Source: Desulfovibrio sp.
GTDB lineage: Bacteria; Desulfobacterota; Desulfovibrionia; Desulfovibrionales; Desulfovibrionaceae
NCBI GenBank assembly: GCA_022839785.1
Contig: JALHJW010000008.1
Span: 1-64,000 of the forward strand
Direction: 5' to 3'
Length of the DNA stretch: 64,000 nucleotides
Shown here: in pieces, positions 41,712 to 51,167 of the stretch
Layout of the letters: each line of letters begins with the position of its first letter
Numbering within the stretch: position 1 is the first letter of the stretch
The notes under the pieces: generated by a model
What the model saw: only the letters and a program-made list of their open reading frames with translations
What the model was told of the DNA's origin: nothing
Database searches by the model: none
Position numbers and translations under genes: made by a program

Positions 41712-43604
41712 TCAGGCGAGGGATTTCCCGTCCAGACCGAAGCGGCGCATCCAGGAGTCGATGCAGAGCAGCTGCCAGATCCGGTGCACCAGCAGATCGT
41801 CCAGGGGCCGGACGTGGCGCTGCCATCCGGTGCAGAAGCCGGACCACGCGTCCGCGACGGCCCGCGCTCCGAACAGGGTGTGCAGCGGCGAGTCCGCCGC
41901 GTGCAGGCGGTGGTGCGCCCAGTCCCGCAGTTCCTTCCTGAACCAGACCCGCAGCGGGGTAGGGAAGCCGCGCTTGGGCAGGCGGTAGAGGATCTCGGGC
42001 AGCCGGGCCTGCATGGCCGCCTTGGGCACGGCCTTGAGCGTGTCGTCGGTGAGCTTGACGTCGAAGGGCATGCGCAGCCCCAGGTCGAGCATGGCGTTGT
42101 CGCACAGCGGCGTGCGGGACTCCAGGGAGTGCGCCATGGAGATCTTGTCCTCGACCACGAAGAGGCCCGGCAGGTACGTCTGCAGGTAGGTCCTGGTCAG
42201 ACGGCGGTAGGCGTCCGGCTCCTCGCCCACTGTCCGGCGGAGGCCTTCCCTGGGATCGATGCCGCGCAGGAGCCGGGCGGTTTCCGGAAGCAACATGGCC
42301 TCCAGCCGCCTGCCCGAGGTGATCACCGGGAGGTAGTCGCGGGGGCCGTCGCCGAGCATGTCCCGGCCCAGGAAGTAGACGACGTGCGGCCATTCGGCGG
42401 GCTTCACGCTGGCAAGCCGCGCCAGTCCGGCAAGCGAAAAGGATTTGAAGGCCTGGGCCAGCCGCAGGAATTTGAAGACCGGATAGCCCGCGAACAGTTC
42501 GTCGCCGCCGTGCCCGGTGAGGATGACCTTGACGTGGCGGGCGGCCTCGCGGGCCACCACGTACTGTGAGAACGAGCCGAAGCCCATGCGCGGCTCGTCC
42601 AGATGGTAGACGAGGTCGTCGAAGGTTTCGGCGAAATGTTCGGCGTCCATGCGCACCGTGGTGTGGCGCGAACCGATGCGTTCCGCCACGGCGAGCGCTC
42701 CGGGGGTTTCGTCGTACCAGCCCGGGACGTCGAAGCTCCCGGTGAAGGTGAGCACGCCCGTGCCCAGGTGCTCCAGGGCCAGCGTGGCCACCGTGGTGGA
42801 GTCGAAGCCGCCCGAAAGGTAGGTGGCGATCTCCACGTCCGCCATGAGATGGCGCTGCACGGAGGCCGCCGCCGTGGAGAGGAAGGCCTCGCAGGCCTCG
42901 CCGAAGGAGAGCGGGGCGTCGTCGCAGAAGGCCAGCTCCCAGTAGCGCCGGGCGGCGAGACGGCCGTCCGCGAAGAGGATCGTCTGGCCCGGCTCGACCA
43001 TGCGCACCCCGGCGAAAAGGGTGCGGTCCCCGAAGGTGTTCTCGAAGGCCAGATATTCCCTGAGTCCCTGCGCGTCGATGCGCGCCCGCGCCAGAGGGTG
43101 CGCGAGGAGCCCCTTGATCTCCGAGGCGAAGATCAGGCCGCCGCCCGTCTCGCAGAAATAGAGCGGCTTGATGCCGAGCCGGTCGCGGCCGAGCAGGAGC
43201 CGCCGCCGCGTCCTGTCCCACAGGCCGAAGGCGACCATGCCGTTGATGTCGCGCGGCCAGTCCGCATTGCCGTCGAGCATGCCCTGTTCGTACAGGTGGA
43301 GCAAGGTCTCGTTGTCGCTGTGGGAACGGAAGACGTGGCCCTGGGCTTCGAGGCGCAGGCGCAGTTCCGGGGAGTTGTAGACCTCGCCGTTGCCGACGAG
43401 GACGATGCCGCCGTCCTCGTTCACCATGGGCTGGTTGCCCAGGGGGGAGAGATCGACGATGGCCAGCCGGGCATGCCCCAGGGCCACGTCGCCCTCGGCC
43501 CAGAGGGAGCGGTTGTCCGGTCCGCGGTGGGCCATGGCCCCCACCATGGCGGCGGCCGCCGCCTGCGCTCCGGGCAGGCCGACGCAACCGGCTATGCCGC
43601 ACAT
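41712..43604 (-). CDS. Asparagine-synthase-like amidotransferase (locus 2)
   Basis: 630 residues. MCGIAGCVG gives the N-terminal Cys nucleophile after Met removal. MAHRGPDNRSLWAEG and GNGEVYNSPELRLRLE form the glutaminase half. The synthetase half has ATYLSGGFDSTTVATLAL (PP-loop) and LTGHGGDELFAGYPVFKFLR. It has the same plan as the gene at 4448 but is clearly diverged. In exopolysaccharide loci such enzymes may amidate sugar acids or aminate precursors, which is inferred. It comes after the GT2 gene with a gap of three bases, so it is co-translated. Confidence 0.88.
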   Translation of the reverse strand: MCGIAGCVGLPGAQAAAAAMVGAMAHRGPDNRSLWAEGDVALGHARLAIVDLSPLGNQPMVNEDGGIVLVGNGEVYNSPELRLRLEAQGHVFRSHSDNETLLHLYEQGMLDGNADWPRDINGMVAFGLWDRTRRRLLLGRDRLGIKPLYFCETGGGLIFASEIKGLLAHPLARARIDAQGLREYLAFENTFGDRTLFAGVRMVEPGQTILFADGRLAARRYWELAFCDDAPLSFGEACEAFLSTAAASVQRHLMADVEIATYLSGGFDSTTVATLALEHLGTGVLTFTGSFDVPGWYDETPGALAVAERIGSRHTTVRMDAEHFAETFDDLVYHLDEPRMGFGSFSQYVVAREAARHVKVILTGHGGDELFAGYPVFKFLRLAQAFKSFSLAGLARLASVKPAEWPHVVYFLGRDMLGDGPRDYLPVITSGRRLEAMLLPETARLLRGIDPREGLRRTVGEEPDAYRRLTRTYLQTYLPGLFVVEDKISMAHSLESRTPLCDNAMLDLGLRMPFDVKLTDDTLKAVPKAAMQARLPEILYRLPKRGFPTPLRVWFRKELRDWAHHRLHAADSPLHTLFGARAVADAWSGFCTGWQRHVRPLDDLLVHRIWQLLCIDSWMRRFGLDGKSLA

Positions 43605-43607
43605 GGG

Positions 43608-44666
43608 CTAGCGCTCCTTCCGTGCGTTCAGGAATTCCTTGAGCCGTGCGTTGATGCGGCACATGATCACGTAGTGGTCGTCGGAGGTGTGCTTGGTCTG
43701 CTTGGCCAGGAAGGTGATGGAGCCGAACTGGAACAGGAAGAGCACGCAGAAGCCGAGCAGGAAGAAGGATATCTTCGCCTGGAGGATGACCTGGCGCAGG
43801 GCGTCCTGCAGCCGTTCCAGAAGCGGCAGGGCCGCGGGTTGGGCCGCGAGGAGGTCGATGTAGGCCCCGCCGATGCTGACGAGGATGGCGGCCATGATCA
43901 GCAGGGTCAGGAGGAGGGGGCCGTAGAAAAGCAGGCCGGGCCGGAAGAGGAAGTTGAAGAAGAGATGGCTTCCGGCCATGGTCGCGAACTTTTTCAGGGA
44001 AAGCCCTTTCTTCTGGGCCGTCCGCTTGGTCGTGCGCCAGCACAGGTCGGCCGGGACCTCGACGATGCGGAAGCCGAAAAGGAGGCTTTTCTGCAGGATC
44101 TCCAGGTGGAGGTCCTTGCCGTCGCTGGTCAGTTCCAGCGTGTCCACCACTTCCCTGCGGTAGCCGCGCACCACGCAGGTGACGGTGTGCAGCCCGCCCG
44201 GCACGGAGCGGGCCAGGACCATGTTGCCCAGCCGAGAGATGAGCGCCCGGGTGAACGGCACGTTCCGGACCGTGCCCCGCGGGTGGTAGGCCGAGGCCAG
44301 GACGACGTCGGCCTGCCCCTGGAGGAGCGGTTCGAGAAGGCGTTCGATGTGGTAAGGCTCGTAGGAAAGGTCCGCGTCCAGCGTCACGACGTAGTCGCCC
44401 CGGGCGTGCTCGAAGCCGGTGCGCAGCGCCCGGCCGCGCCCCATGTTGCGCGGGTGGTGCGCCGTGCGCACGCGCGGCTCCCGCGCGGCCAGGGCGTCGA
44501 TGATCCCGGGCGTGGCATCGACGCTGCCGTCGTTGATCACGAGGATCTCGAAGCCGCGTTCGGCCGGAAGCACGCGTTCGAGGTGCTCCAGCACCTGCAG
44601 CACGTTGGCTTCGATGATGCCTTCCTCGTTGAAGGCGGGGATGATGGCCGTAAGATGCACGCTCAT
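43608..44666 (-). CDS. GT2 glycosyltransferase with C-terminal membrane helices (DPM/ArnC-like)
   Basis: 352 residues. GT-A motifs: LTAIIPAFNEEGIIEANVLQ, VINDGSVDATPGI, RNMGRGRALRTGFEHARGD, and DADLSYEP (the DxD equivalent). After residue 240 are two hydrophobic segments (LLLTLLIMAAILVSIGGAYI and FFLLGFCVLFLFQFGSITFL), as in polyprenyl-phosphate glycosyltransferases. It probably makes an undecaprenyl-phosphate-linked sugar or adds the first sugar. Its gene lies between the polytopic protein at 44706 and the amidotransferase, all on the minus strand. Confidence 0.85.
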   Translation of the reverse strand: MSVHLTAIIPAFNEEGIIEANVLQVLEHLERVLPAERGFEILVINDGSVDATPGIIDALAAREPRVRTAHHPRNMGRGRALRTGFEHARGDYVVTLDADLSYEPYHIERLLEPLLQGQADVVLASAYHPRGTVRNVPFTRALISRLGNMVLARSVPGGLHTVTCVVRGYRREVVDTLELTSDGKDLHLEILQKSLLFGFRIVEVPADLCWRTTKRTAQKKGLSLKKFATMAGSHLFFNFLFRPGLLFYGPLLLTLLIMAAILVSIGGAYIDLLAAQPAALPLLERLQDALRQVILQAKISFFLLGFCVLFLFQFGSITFLAKQTKHTSDDHYVIMCRINARLKEFLNARKER

Positions 44667-44705
44667 GCGTCTTCCATGCTGTCGTGATGGTTCCGGGCGG
44701 TGAAA

Positions 44706-46469
44706 TCAATGCCCCAAAGGTCCGGGCTTGTCCACTCCGCCGCGGTCCAGGGCGGCGGGCGCGGTCCGCCGCCCCCGCACCTCGTGCAGGGTGACTACGG
44801 GGCCGGGCCGTTCGAGGGTCCACAGGTTGTAGGCGGTGCTGCGGAAATCGTGCAGGATGTCGCCCAGCCGGGTCATGTCCGCGTCCGGCGCGGCAAAGGG
44901 CCGGAAGACCGCAGCCTCTTCGAGCGTGAACTCGCGCCGCAGCCGTTCGATCATCCCGGGGTGCTTGACCTGCACGTTGCACTCCAGGCCGAACCGCTCA
45001 TGCGCCAGGACGACGCGAAAGCCCCGGGCCAGGAGGAGATCCAGGAATGCCCCGGCGTCGTGTCCGGCAAGGGTCACCTTCCACAGGTGCATGCCGTTGG
45101 CCTGCCCGGCGAGGCCGTATTCGAGAACCGCGCGCTCCCGGAAGCTGAGCGTGTCGGGATAGTGTTCGGCGAGGAGCCGGACGGCCGTGGGCGTGGCCGC
45201 GAGATAGGAGACGGTGGCGGTGTCGTAGACCGTGAAGTCCCCCGCGGAGGCGGCGTTCTCCTGGACCCAGGCCGCGGCCTGCTGACGGGTGTCGTCGCGC
45301 GCGGCGATGCTGCACCAGCTTCCCACGGCAAGGGCCGAGAGCGCCAGCGCGAGGGCCATGATCCGCGCGTGGGAGCGGGGAGAGGAGAGGAGGAGGCGTG
45401 CTGGGGCGAGGGCGGCCAGGGGGGCGGTGAGCATGTGCAAAAGCATGCCGTAGTAGTTCGCGTACACCCCGATGCCCGAGAGGAAGGCCAGCCCGGCCAG
45501 AGCCGAGGCCAGGAGCAGCGCCCAGGCGATCCTGCGCCACAAAGGCTCGGCCCCCAGGGTGGCGAGGGACCAGAGCAGCGCCGCCGCCTGCAGCGGATGG
45601 ATGTACGCAGAGGCCACGGCGTACCGGACCATCTTGCCGCTGTCGAAGAGCAGCCTGTAGCGGCCCGAGACGCCGTCCGAGACGTTGGCGCCCGCGCCCA
45701 GATGGACGGTCAGGAGCCACGCCGCGCCGACGCAGGCCGCGAACAGCCCGAGATGGATCAGGAACAGGCGCAGTCCACCCCGGCCGTGGTGGATGAAGAG
45801 AAGCAGAAAGAACGGCAGAAAGAAGACGGTCACCGGCAGCAGCAGCACGGACAGGGCCATGACGAAGTACGCCGCCATGGCGCGCAGCCCGGAACCGCGC
45901 CGGTATGCCCTGTGGGCGAGGAAGATGGCGCAGAGCGCCAGGGCATGGCCGGGTATCCAGTGTTTGACCGTGTGGGCCTGGGCGAGCACCAGAACGTTGC
46001 CTGCGAGAAGGAGGAAGAGCCACAGGCCGTAGGGCCGCCCGATGGTTTCGTCGCCCACCCGTTTGGCGAGCCAGAGCGAGAAGACGAAGAAGAGCCCGTT
46101 CAGGGCGCGCATGGCGAGGAGCGCCATCTGGTATTCCGTCAGCACGGCGCGCTTGACCTCCGCCAGCGGAGGGAAGCCGTGCGCCGCGGCCCAGCCGAGC
46201 CAGTAAAGCGCGACGCCGGGCAGATGGACGAGATGCGTCCAGGCCGAATAGGCGGAGGGGCTCTGCAGCCTCGGCGATCCCGAGGAAAGCGCCTCGTACG
46301 CCGCCTTGAGGATGGGGATTTCGTCGGCCACCGCGTGGACGGGCAGCCCGCTCCAGAAGAACAGGCCGTAGGCGAGACAGGCGGCAAGGACCACCCATGC
46401 GTCCAAAGAGCCGCCCTCGCCGGAAACGGGGGAGGCGCCTGGAGAAAGATCTGCGTGGGCAGCGGTCAT
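44706..46469 (-). CDS. Polytopic membrane protein, GT-C/PMT-like
   Basis: 587 residues with about 11-12 membrane segments in the first 420, then a soluble domain of 150 residues (DFTVYDTATVSYLAATPTAV, HDAGAFLDLLLARGFRVVLA). Early Asp/Glu residues in the first loop (VHAVADEIPILKAAYEAL) suit a GT-C glycosyltransferase active site (DE motif). This would use the lipid-linked sugar that the neighbouring GT2 may make. ATG 46469 has AGGA nine bases upstream. ATG 46478 is the alternative. I am not certain of the family. Confidence 0.65.
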   Translation of the reverse strand: MTAAHADLSPGASPVSGEGGSLDAWVVLAACLAYGLFFWSGLPVHAVADEIPILKAAYEALSSGSPRLQSPSAYSAWTHLVHLPGVALYWLGWAAAHGFPPLAEVKRAVLTEYQMALLAMRALNGLFFVFSLWLAKRVGDETIGRPYGLWLFLLLAGNVLVLAQAHTVKHWIPGHALALCAIFLAHRAYRRGSGLRAMAAYFVMALSVLLLPVTVFFLPFFLLLFIHHGRGGLRLFLIHLGLFAACVGAAWLLTVHLGAGANVSDGVSGRYRLLFDSGKMVRYAVASAYIHPLQAAALLWSLATLGAEPLWRRIAWALLLASALAGLAFLSGIGVYANYYGMLLHMLTAPLAALAPARLLLSSPRSHARIMALALALSALAVGSWCSIAARDDTRQQAAAWVQENAASAGDFTVYDTATVSYLAATPTAVRLLAEHYPDTLSFRERAVLEYGLAGQANGMHLWKVTLAGHDAGAFLDLLLARGFRVVLAHERFGLECNVQVKHPGMIERLRREFTLEEAAVFRPFAAPDADMTRLGDILHDFRSTAYNLWTLERPGPVVTLHEVRGRRTAPAALDRGGVDKPGPLGH

Positions 46470-46775
46470 GTACGGCATCCTGCGTCTTCGGTCATCGGGA
46501 GCGAATGTCCTGCGGCCGGTGCATGGAAAAGGGGAGTGCGCGGCATGCCATCTTTGGGGCACCGACACGGAGTGGGAATAGTGCTGTTTGGCGGAACGCG
46601 CAAGGGTGCGCCTGTACGGGGCTGGCCAAGCCGAGAAGCCCGTCCCTGGACCGGCGGGGGCGTCTCCGGAGGATGGCGCAGGCCTTACCGCAACGCGGCA
46701 TGACTTGTTATCCTGGGGCTGTTTCCGTATTCTTATGATTTACCGATCCGAAACGTCGCGGGAGGAGGGCTTCGA
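46470..46775. promoter_or_regulatory. Divergent promoter region of polysaccharide locus 2
   Basis: A gap of about 306 bases between divergent arms. On the plus strand TTGTTA (46705-46710), 17 bases, TATTCT (46728-46733) is a fair sigma70 promoter for the right arm. GGAGGAGGG at 46761-46769 is a strong ribosome binding site for the small ORF at 46776. I see no clear minus-strand promoter and no gene. Confidence 0.45.
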
Positions 46776-46874
46776 ATGAAGAATGGCGGAGTCGCTCTCC
46801 TCGCAGCCCTCGTTTGGCTCTGTCCGTGCATTGCGCGCGCCGACCCCGTACCTGAGATGGAACACCGTCCATGA
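46776..46874 (+). CDS. 32-residue signal-peptide ORF coupled to wzy-like gene
   Basis: It reads MKNGGVALLAALVWLCPCIA then RADPVPEMEHRP. It has a basic start, a hydrophobic core of 12-14 residues and an A-R-A cleavage site before DP, so this is a textbook signal peptide with a mature part of only about ten residues. GGAGGAGGG lies six bases upstream, the strongest ribosome binding site in the region. Its TGA overlaps the next ATG (ATGA, 46871-46874). It may be a leader that couples translation to the Wzy-like gene, a tiny secreted peptide, or the remnant of a larger secreted protein. Confidence 0.55.
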   Translation: MKNGGVALLAALVWLCPCIARADPVPEMEHRP

Positions 46875-48193
46875 ACAATATTTCTGGCGAATCGTCTCTT
46901 TCCGAGGAAAACCCCGGCAGGCGCAAGGGTGTCGAAGAGGCCCTGTTCCTGCTGCTGGGCGCATCCCTGAATATCACATTCACTTTTTCCGGCATGGGTT
47001 CGCCCTTGCGGATGGGAGCGTCTGATTTTCTGCTTCCCGTCTTGGCTGGATGCGGTCTTTGGGCGCTTCTGCGCCAGCGGTGGCATTTTCGATTGCAAGC
47101 AAGGACGTTCGTCTGGGCCTGCATCGCGTGCAGCGTATGGATCATGGTCAGTCTTGCCGTGGGGAGAATGCATATCGGCGAATGGACGTCCTGGGCGATA
47201 TGCAACAGGGGTGTGGGATGGTACGTTGTGCTGGCATATTTTTTTGTCGGGGCATATGCAGTCCAGAAGAAGAAAAGATATGATCTGTTTATATCAGGCC
47301 TCATCTGGACTTCTTTGGGTGTATCGCTCGTAAGTTGCTCTGTGTATTATATGAACAACGTTGGAATTCTCGGGATCAATACTGCATATAGGAACAGCGG
47401 GTTACTGATGAACCCGAACGCGTTTGGGATTCTTACGGCAGTTTGTTTTTTTGTATATTCGACGTCAAATCACGTATTGCGTGGAAATAGAAAATTTGAT
47501 TTTTTTGCGTGCCTCCTGTTCGCATTCGCGGGATTGACATCTTTTTCTCGCACCGGTTGGGTTCTTTTCCTTCTGGTCTTTGCAGGTATTTTTTTGCTTG
47601 GTATCATGTCCATCCGTCGGATCATTCACATTGTTGTGTTCGTACTGATATTCCATATATCTGTTGTCTTCGGTTCGAAGCTGATCGGTGGAATGTTTGA
47701 TGACGAGAAGAGAGTGTCAAAATATAATGCAATATCTGCATTTGGGTATGATATAAACAATGCAATCTCCGCACACAACAGATTCGAGCTGTTTCAGGCG
47801 TCCTTGCGGAGTTGGCGAGACGCGCCCGTCATGGGCACCGGCATCGGCGTCGTCTATGCCAAGGAAGTAGAACTGCGCGGCCCGCAACAAGGTTCCACGC
47901 TCCATTCCACCCCGTTGTGGCTTCTGGTTGAAACGGGACTGGTGGGTTTTGCGCTGTTCTCCTGGTTGTATTTTGCCAGTCTGTGGCGTCTCTGGAGAAA
48001 TTGGCGGCATGGGAAGGAGCGACGCCATCTTTTGGGGTTTGGGACGCTTTTATTGCTCGGCTTGGCTTCGCTCCCCACGGATGTTATGTTTCAGCGCTAC
48101 TTATGGACGATCTGGGGGATTGCGCTGGCTGTTCCGTGTTCCACAGCCTGCTCCGGATTGGATGACCCCGGAGGGGCGAAACCTCCTGGGTGA
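46871..48193 (+). CDS. O-antigen ligase/polymerase-like membrane protein (Wzy/WaaL family)
   Basis: 440 residues with about 11-12 membrane helices. The C-terminal half shows SLRSWRDAPVMGTGIGVVYA before a large loop with STLHSTPLWLLVETGLVGF, the periplasmic loop signature of the O-antigen ligase domain. It should polymerise or ligate glycan chains outside the inner membrane. Base composition changes: 47240-47780 is AT-rich with codons such as ATA and TTT that are rare in the neighbours, which points to horizontal gain. It overlaps the small signal-peptide ORF upstream. Confidence 0.83.
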   Translation: MNNISGESSLSEENPGRRKGVEEALFLLLGASLNITFTFSGMGSPLRMGASDFLLPVLAGCGLWALLRQRWHFRLQARTFVWACIACSVWIMVSLAVGRMHIGEWTSWAICNRGVGWYVVLAYFFVGAYAVQKKKRYDLFISGLIWTSLGVSLVSCSVYYMNNVGILGINTAYRNSGLLMNPNAFGILTAVCFFVYSTSNHVLRGNRKFDFFACLLFAFAGLTSFSRTGWVLFLLVFAGIFLLGIMSIRRIIHIVVFVLIFHISVVFGSKLIGGMFDDEKRVSKYNAISAFGYDINNAISAHNRFELFQASLRSWRDAPVMGTGIGVVYAKEVELRGPQQGSTLHSTPLWLLVETGLVGFALFSWLYFASLWRLWRNWRHGKERRHLLGFGTLLLLGLASLPTDVMFQRYLWTIWGIALAVPCSTACSGLDDPGGAKPPG

Positions 48194-48291
48194 TCAGGCC
48201 ACAGCATTTTCAGGCGGTTGTAAACGGATAACAAGCCATATATGACCATGCCGTCGCCGTTTATTTCCAACGCAGAGCGGATATCCTTCAG

Positions 48292-49568
48292 ATGCGGATT
48301 CTGATCGTCTCTTTTTTTCCCCACCAGCCAATGCTCCCGGAGCCATCCGGATCGGCAGGCTCGCCAGATATCTGGCCGGAGCGGGGCATGAAGTCCGGCT
48401 TTTGGCCGGGCGTGATCTCGACTGCCCGCAGATATCGGCGCGCGAGGCGGCGGGAGACGTCATCACGGACGTGGCTCCCACCCCGATGCCCTGGCTGCGG
48501 AAATGGCTGGCCTCCCTGGAGAAAGAGTACCGCCGGGGACATTTGCGGAACAGCGAATGGATCAGGGTTCTCTACAGGTACTATCGGGCGTTCTTTTGCC
48601 TCCCCGACCGCTACATAAGCTGGTATCTGCGGGCCGCCCCCGCCGGGCGGAAAATCCTGCGCGAATGGCGACCGGACGTGATCTACGCAAGCGCGCTCCC
48701 TATCACCTCACTGATCGTCGCCAAAACCCTTGCGGCGTCCGGGGGGATCCCATGGGTCGCGGAGATGCGGGATCTGTGGGTGGACAGCCATTACTACGAC
48801 ATGCCCGCGTGGCGACGCTGGATCGACTCCCGCATCGAGGCCGCATGCCTGAGACATGCCAGCGCCCTGGTGACGGTGTCCGAGCCCTTGGCCGAGGTGC
48901 TCAGGAACAAATACCGCAAGCTCACGGTATCGATCCTCAACGGCATCGACACTGAAGATATTCCTGCCGTGGAGTTCAACACGCAGGGGCATGATGCGCC
49001 TGTGAGCATCGTGTATACGGGGCTCGTCTACCCCAAGCAGCGGGACCCCTCGCTGCTCTTCGAAGCCCTGAGCGGCATGGGGGAGACGAAAAAGGATTTC
49101 CGCGTCGATTTCTACGGGAACCTGATGCCGGAAGTCCTGCACCTGGCCGAACGGCACGGGGTCAGCGACATCGTGCGCGTGCATCCCCCCGTGCCCCATG
49201 ACGAAGCCTTGCGCCGTCAGGCAGAAGCGGACGTCCTCCTGCTCCTCTTGTGGAATAACACGGGCGAGACAGGCGTCTTCACCTCCAAGCTGTTCGAATA
49301 TCTCGCCGCGCGTCGGCCGATCCTCTGTCTGGGATGCACGACAGGCGTCGCGGCGGACGAAATCCGGCAGCGCAAGGCCGGTGCGGTGCTGGGCACGGTC
49401 GAGGACATCCGTGCCTGGCTGGGCGCGATGCGGGTCCAGAAACGCGCCGAGGGGATGATCCCGTCCCTTCCCGAGGAGGCGCGGGCGCACATCAGCCGCT
49501 CCGAGCAGTTCGAGAAGCTCCTGCGCACGGTGCTGGAGCCCATGCAAAAGGGGTCGACGCACACGTGA
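48292..49568 (+). pseudogene. GT4 glycosyltransferase disrupted by a frameshift at a T7 run
   Basis: ATG 48292 starts MRILIVSFF, a classic GT4 first strand, and then the frame is lost. Shifting by one base at the T7 run (48312-48318) restores PPANAPGAIRIGRLARYLAG and then GHEVRLLAGRDLDC, in phase with the long frame ending at 49568. That frame contains ASALPITSLIVAKTLA, VAEMRDLWVDSHYYDMP and FTSKLFEYLAARRPILCLG (donor loop). Eight T instead of seven would give one intact protein of about 425 residues. It may be a sequencing error, a real null allele, or slippage or phase variation. A TTG at 48402 could start a protein without its first 36 residues. Confidence 0.75.
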
Positions 49569-49649
49569 ACGCCCGCATGTCCTGCAACAGAGGGAGGGGC
49601 CGCGCGCGGCATCGTCCCGCTCCGCACCCATGGCGGCGATGAGTCCACG

Positions 49650-51089
49650 GTGCACGCGACGCGCACGGTACTTTCCGTCGGAGCCCTCCGCCTCCTGAGC
49701 CTCCTCTGCGCCGCTGCGTTCATCGCCGGAGTCACGGCCCTGGTTCCTCCGGACGTCTACGGATTCTACATCCTCGTGCTTTCCTGCGCCCAGGTCGTCG
49801 TGGGCGCCCTGCTGTCCTGGCCGAACCCGGGACTGTTGCGCCATGGGCGGGAGGAATACGTGGCGCAGGGGAGCATCGGCGCATTTCTCGGAGCGCGCCT
49901 CGCCCTGCACGGCATTCTTCTGGCGCTGCTCCTGCCTGCCGCGGTCCTTGTCGCACCGCTGCTCGCCGACTGGATCGGGACCGGAAACTGCGGTATTGCG
50001 GGGTTCCTTGCGCTTTCCTTCCTGGTCATGCCCCTCTCGGACATGGGGGCGGTCGTGGCGCAGGCCACGAACAGGTTCTTGCCTTTCGGCACGTCCGTCC
50101 TTCTGCAGCGGCTGCTCCAGGTCGGCGCCATCGGCCTCATCTACGCAGGGGCCGCCCCCTCCTGGGAGTTGCTGTACCTCGCCTCGCTGGCCGGATACGC
50201 CGCCGCGGCCGCGGCCGCCTGGATGCTCGTGCCGCGCGGCGTGTGGAAAGGCTTCGTCGTCACCCGGGAAGGCCTCCGTCGTCTGGTGTCCTACGGCAGG
50301 CTCCTGCCCGTCTCGATCATGGCCGCGTACCTGATCACCTGGATGGACACCTGGTTCATCAGGCATTTCCTCGATGCCGCGGCAGTCGGGCGGTACGCGT
50401 GGGCCTATTCGGTGACGCTGCTCGCCACCACGCTGCTGGTCCCGCTGTCCGCCGTCCTGGGACCCAAAGCCATCGATCTGCACCTTGCCGGCGATGCAGG
50501 ACGGCAGAGAACGCTTGCGGCCAGCAGCATCGCCGCCTGCCTGCTTTTGGCCGCCCTCGTGCCCCTGGGAGTCGGCCTCGTTGCCGCCGTCGGCGCGGCG
50601 GTCCCGCTCGGCGACTACCGCAACTCGCTCCCCTCCCTGCTGATCTTGTGCGCGGCTGTCGTTTTTCAGGCAGGCATCAGCCTCGCGGAGCCGCGAATAT
50701 ACGCCGACGAGCGTCTGGTCCCACGGGCGGTGGGCATCAGCGTCGTCATGGCCTGCGTCAACGCGCTGTTGAACATGCTGCTGATCCCCTGGTACGGCAT
50801 CGAGGGGGCCGCGCTCGCCACCGCGGCGGCCTACGGCGTGGGCATGCTCCTGCAATGGGCCGTGGTCGGCATGCACTGGCGCATGCCGGTCGCCGCGGGC
50901 ATTGCCGGGACGGGCCTCGCCGCGCTGCTTGCGGCCGTCACGCCGCTGAACGCCCTGGCTGCGGGAGGGGTGATTTCCGTCGTGGCCGTGACCGTCGGTC
51001 GCCAGTCCGGCCTTTTCGTCGCCCTGGCGGACCTCCTGCCGCGACGACTGGCGGTCCTACTGGTCCCGGGCACGCAGAGAGCCGGGTGA
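49650..51089 (+). CDS. Wzx-type flippase (locus 2)
   Basis: 479 residues with about 14 hydrophobic segments of the MOP/PST family. VLSVGALRLLSLLCAAAFIA opens it. LITWMDTWFIRHFLDAAAVG (charged central loop) and IPWYGIEGAALATAAAYGVGM near helix 10 are typical Wzx features. It is not closely similar to the flippase at 726. Start is GTG 49650, and AGGGGC-type sequences upstream give only a weak binding site. It is the last gene of the right arm of locus 2 and is followed by the long palindrome at 51168. Confidence 0.85.
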   Translation: MHATRTVLSVGALRLLSLLCAAAFIAGVTALVPPDVYGFYILVLSCAQVVVGALLSWPNPGLLRHGREEYVAQGSIGAFLGARLALHGILLALLLPAAVLVAPLLADWIGTGNCGIAGFLALSFLVMPLSDMGAVVAQATNRFLPFGTSVLLQRLLQVGAIGLIYAGAAPSWELLYLASLAGYAAAAAAAWMLVPRGVWKGFVVTREGLRRLVSYGRLLPVSIMAAYLITWMDTWFIRHFLDAAAVGRYAWAYSVTLLATTLLVPLSAVLGPKAIDLHLAGDAGRQRTLAASSIAACLLLAALVPLGVGLVAAVGAAVPLGDYRNSLPSLLILCAAVVFQAGISLAEPRIYADERLVPRAVGISVVMACVNALLNMLLIPWYGIEGAALATAAAYGVGMLLQWAVVGMHWRMPVAAGIAGTGLAALLAAVTPLNALAAGGVISVVAVTVGRQSGLFVALADLLPRRLAVLLVPGTQRAG

Positions 51090-51167
51090 GAAGCCGCATG
51101 GCCTCCGCCATGACGGCGTCCTGACGGCAGGACGGATGGACGCTGCCCGCCCCGCAACGAAGCGGGA

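Noticed and set aside
41551..44982. A 1,143-codon frame on the minus strand across the amidotransferase and GT2 genes
   Set aside because: Low-complexity Arg/Ala/Gly/Pro product. The real genes on the same strand in other frames have intact catalytic motifs.
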